Assembly (NCBI RefSeq): GCF_016859285.1
Contig: NC_053414.1
Location: 12,835,517-12,899,516 of the forward strand
DNA length: 64,000 nucleotides
From: Xiphias gladius
Lineage: Eukaryota > Chordata > Actinopteri > Istiophoriformes > Xiphiidae
Reading direction: 5' to 3'
Below, piece by piece: positions 63,601 to 64,000 of the stretch. The translations under genes and the position numbers were made by a program. The notes beneath the pieces are model-generated. The model saw nothing but the letters and a program-made list of their open reading frames with translations. It made no database searches and was not told where the DNA came from. Numbering within the stretch: position 1 is the first letter of the stretch; each line of letters starts with the position of its first letter.

Positions 63601-64000
63601 GTGTACATGCTCACAGTCATGTAGGCACACATACCCACAACGTTTGCGTCACTCAGTCATTCAGGATCAGTAGCCATATCCGTTTATCCAACTCTGACCC
63701 AATTTTGTTTCCTGAGTAATAGCATCAACATATTTTTAGGCTCTTTCCACTAATGCTCACGTATTACTAGCCACCACAACTCAAGATTAGATATCACAGA
63801 GAGCAGGCGGATGGAGCGATCACTGTCTGCTGGAGACTGGCTGTAAAACTATTTTCTAAACTTAGGATTTGAACATTATTCACTTAAAGTCTATTTATGT
63901 TTTGCATATTGTGAACCTCTCTGAAGGAAATCCAGTCGGTTATGTCACTAATCACTGGTCATTTGTTCGAGTGTGGATAGGTTTAACCAGAATACCAGTT
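60616..64000 (+). other. fam13a: Start of fam13a intron 3
   Basis: No continuation of the RhoGAP domain found. Contains a GA-rich tract (60958-60988), poly-T runs (60720-60736, 61194-61215), a TTTA repeat near 61826-61843, a probable MITE fragment at about 61855-61937, and otherwise AT-rich sequence. Confidence 0.55.

Noticed and set aside
60616-64000. Search for the next RhoGAP exons of fam13a
   Set aside because: No frame contains the expected C-terminal half of the RhoGAP domain; the continuation must be beyond the window.

Overview
The window is nuclear DNA from a ray-finned fish, probably a spiny-rayed (percomorph-type) teleost. Genes are split by GT-AG introns, intergenic DNA is AT-rich, microsatellites are long, and there are many teleost-type interspersed repeats (a decayed Tc1-like transposon, Tol2-like hAT elements, palindromic MITE-like elements, SINE/LINE-tail repeats). 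Five protein-coding genes can be reconstructed exon by exon.

Layout. (1) 217-651, +: the last two coding exons of an uncoupling protein, called ucp1 because it lies tail-to-tail with elmod2, as in mammals. (2) 2008-7088, -, with a non-coding first exon near 8604: complete elmod2, eight coding exons, 298 codons. (3) 8.7-15.3 kb: divergent intergenic DNA with old repeats and a candidate promoter and untranslated exon for gprin3. (4) 15437-17641, +: gprin3, one intronless coding exon, 734 aa. (5) 18.5-26.9 kb: intergenic, no gene recognised. (6) 26943-49203, +: a 25-exon gene whose joined reading frame stays open for 1396 aa. It encodes an ovochymase-like, type II membrane-anchored protein with the order TM-CUB-CUB-(Pro/Thr linker)-CUB-CUB-protease-CUB-CUB-protease. 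(7) 50378-60615 and beyond the right edge, +: the 5' part of fam13a (MGAGALTIC start exon, N-terminal segment, first half of the RhoGAP domain).

From memory of the human map, ucp1/elmod2 match neighbours at human 4q31 and gprin3/fam13a match neighbours at 4q22, so the window joins two blocks that lie apart on human chromosome 4. The CUB/protease gene lies between gprin3 and fam13a, and I know of no mammalian counterpart there.

The most interesting object is the CUB/protease gene. Its second half is a tandem copy of the preceding nine-exon block, with matching exon phases and near-matching lengths. Both catalytic triads are intact. Both S1 pockets carry Ser at the position-189 equivalent and Ser at the 226 equivalent, so neither looks trypsin-like. 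The first protease ends in an exon that either splices on to the second half or reads into a stop 26 bases later. The two middle CUB domains have each lost both cysteines of the first disulfide.
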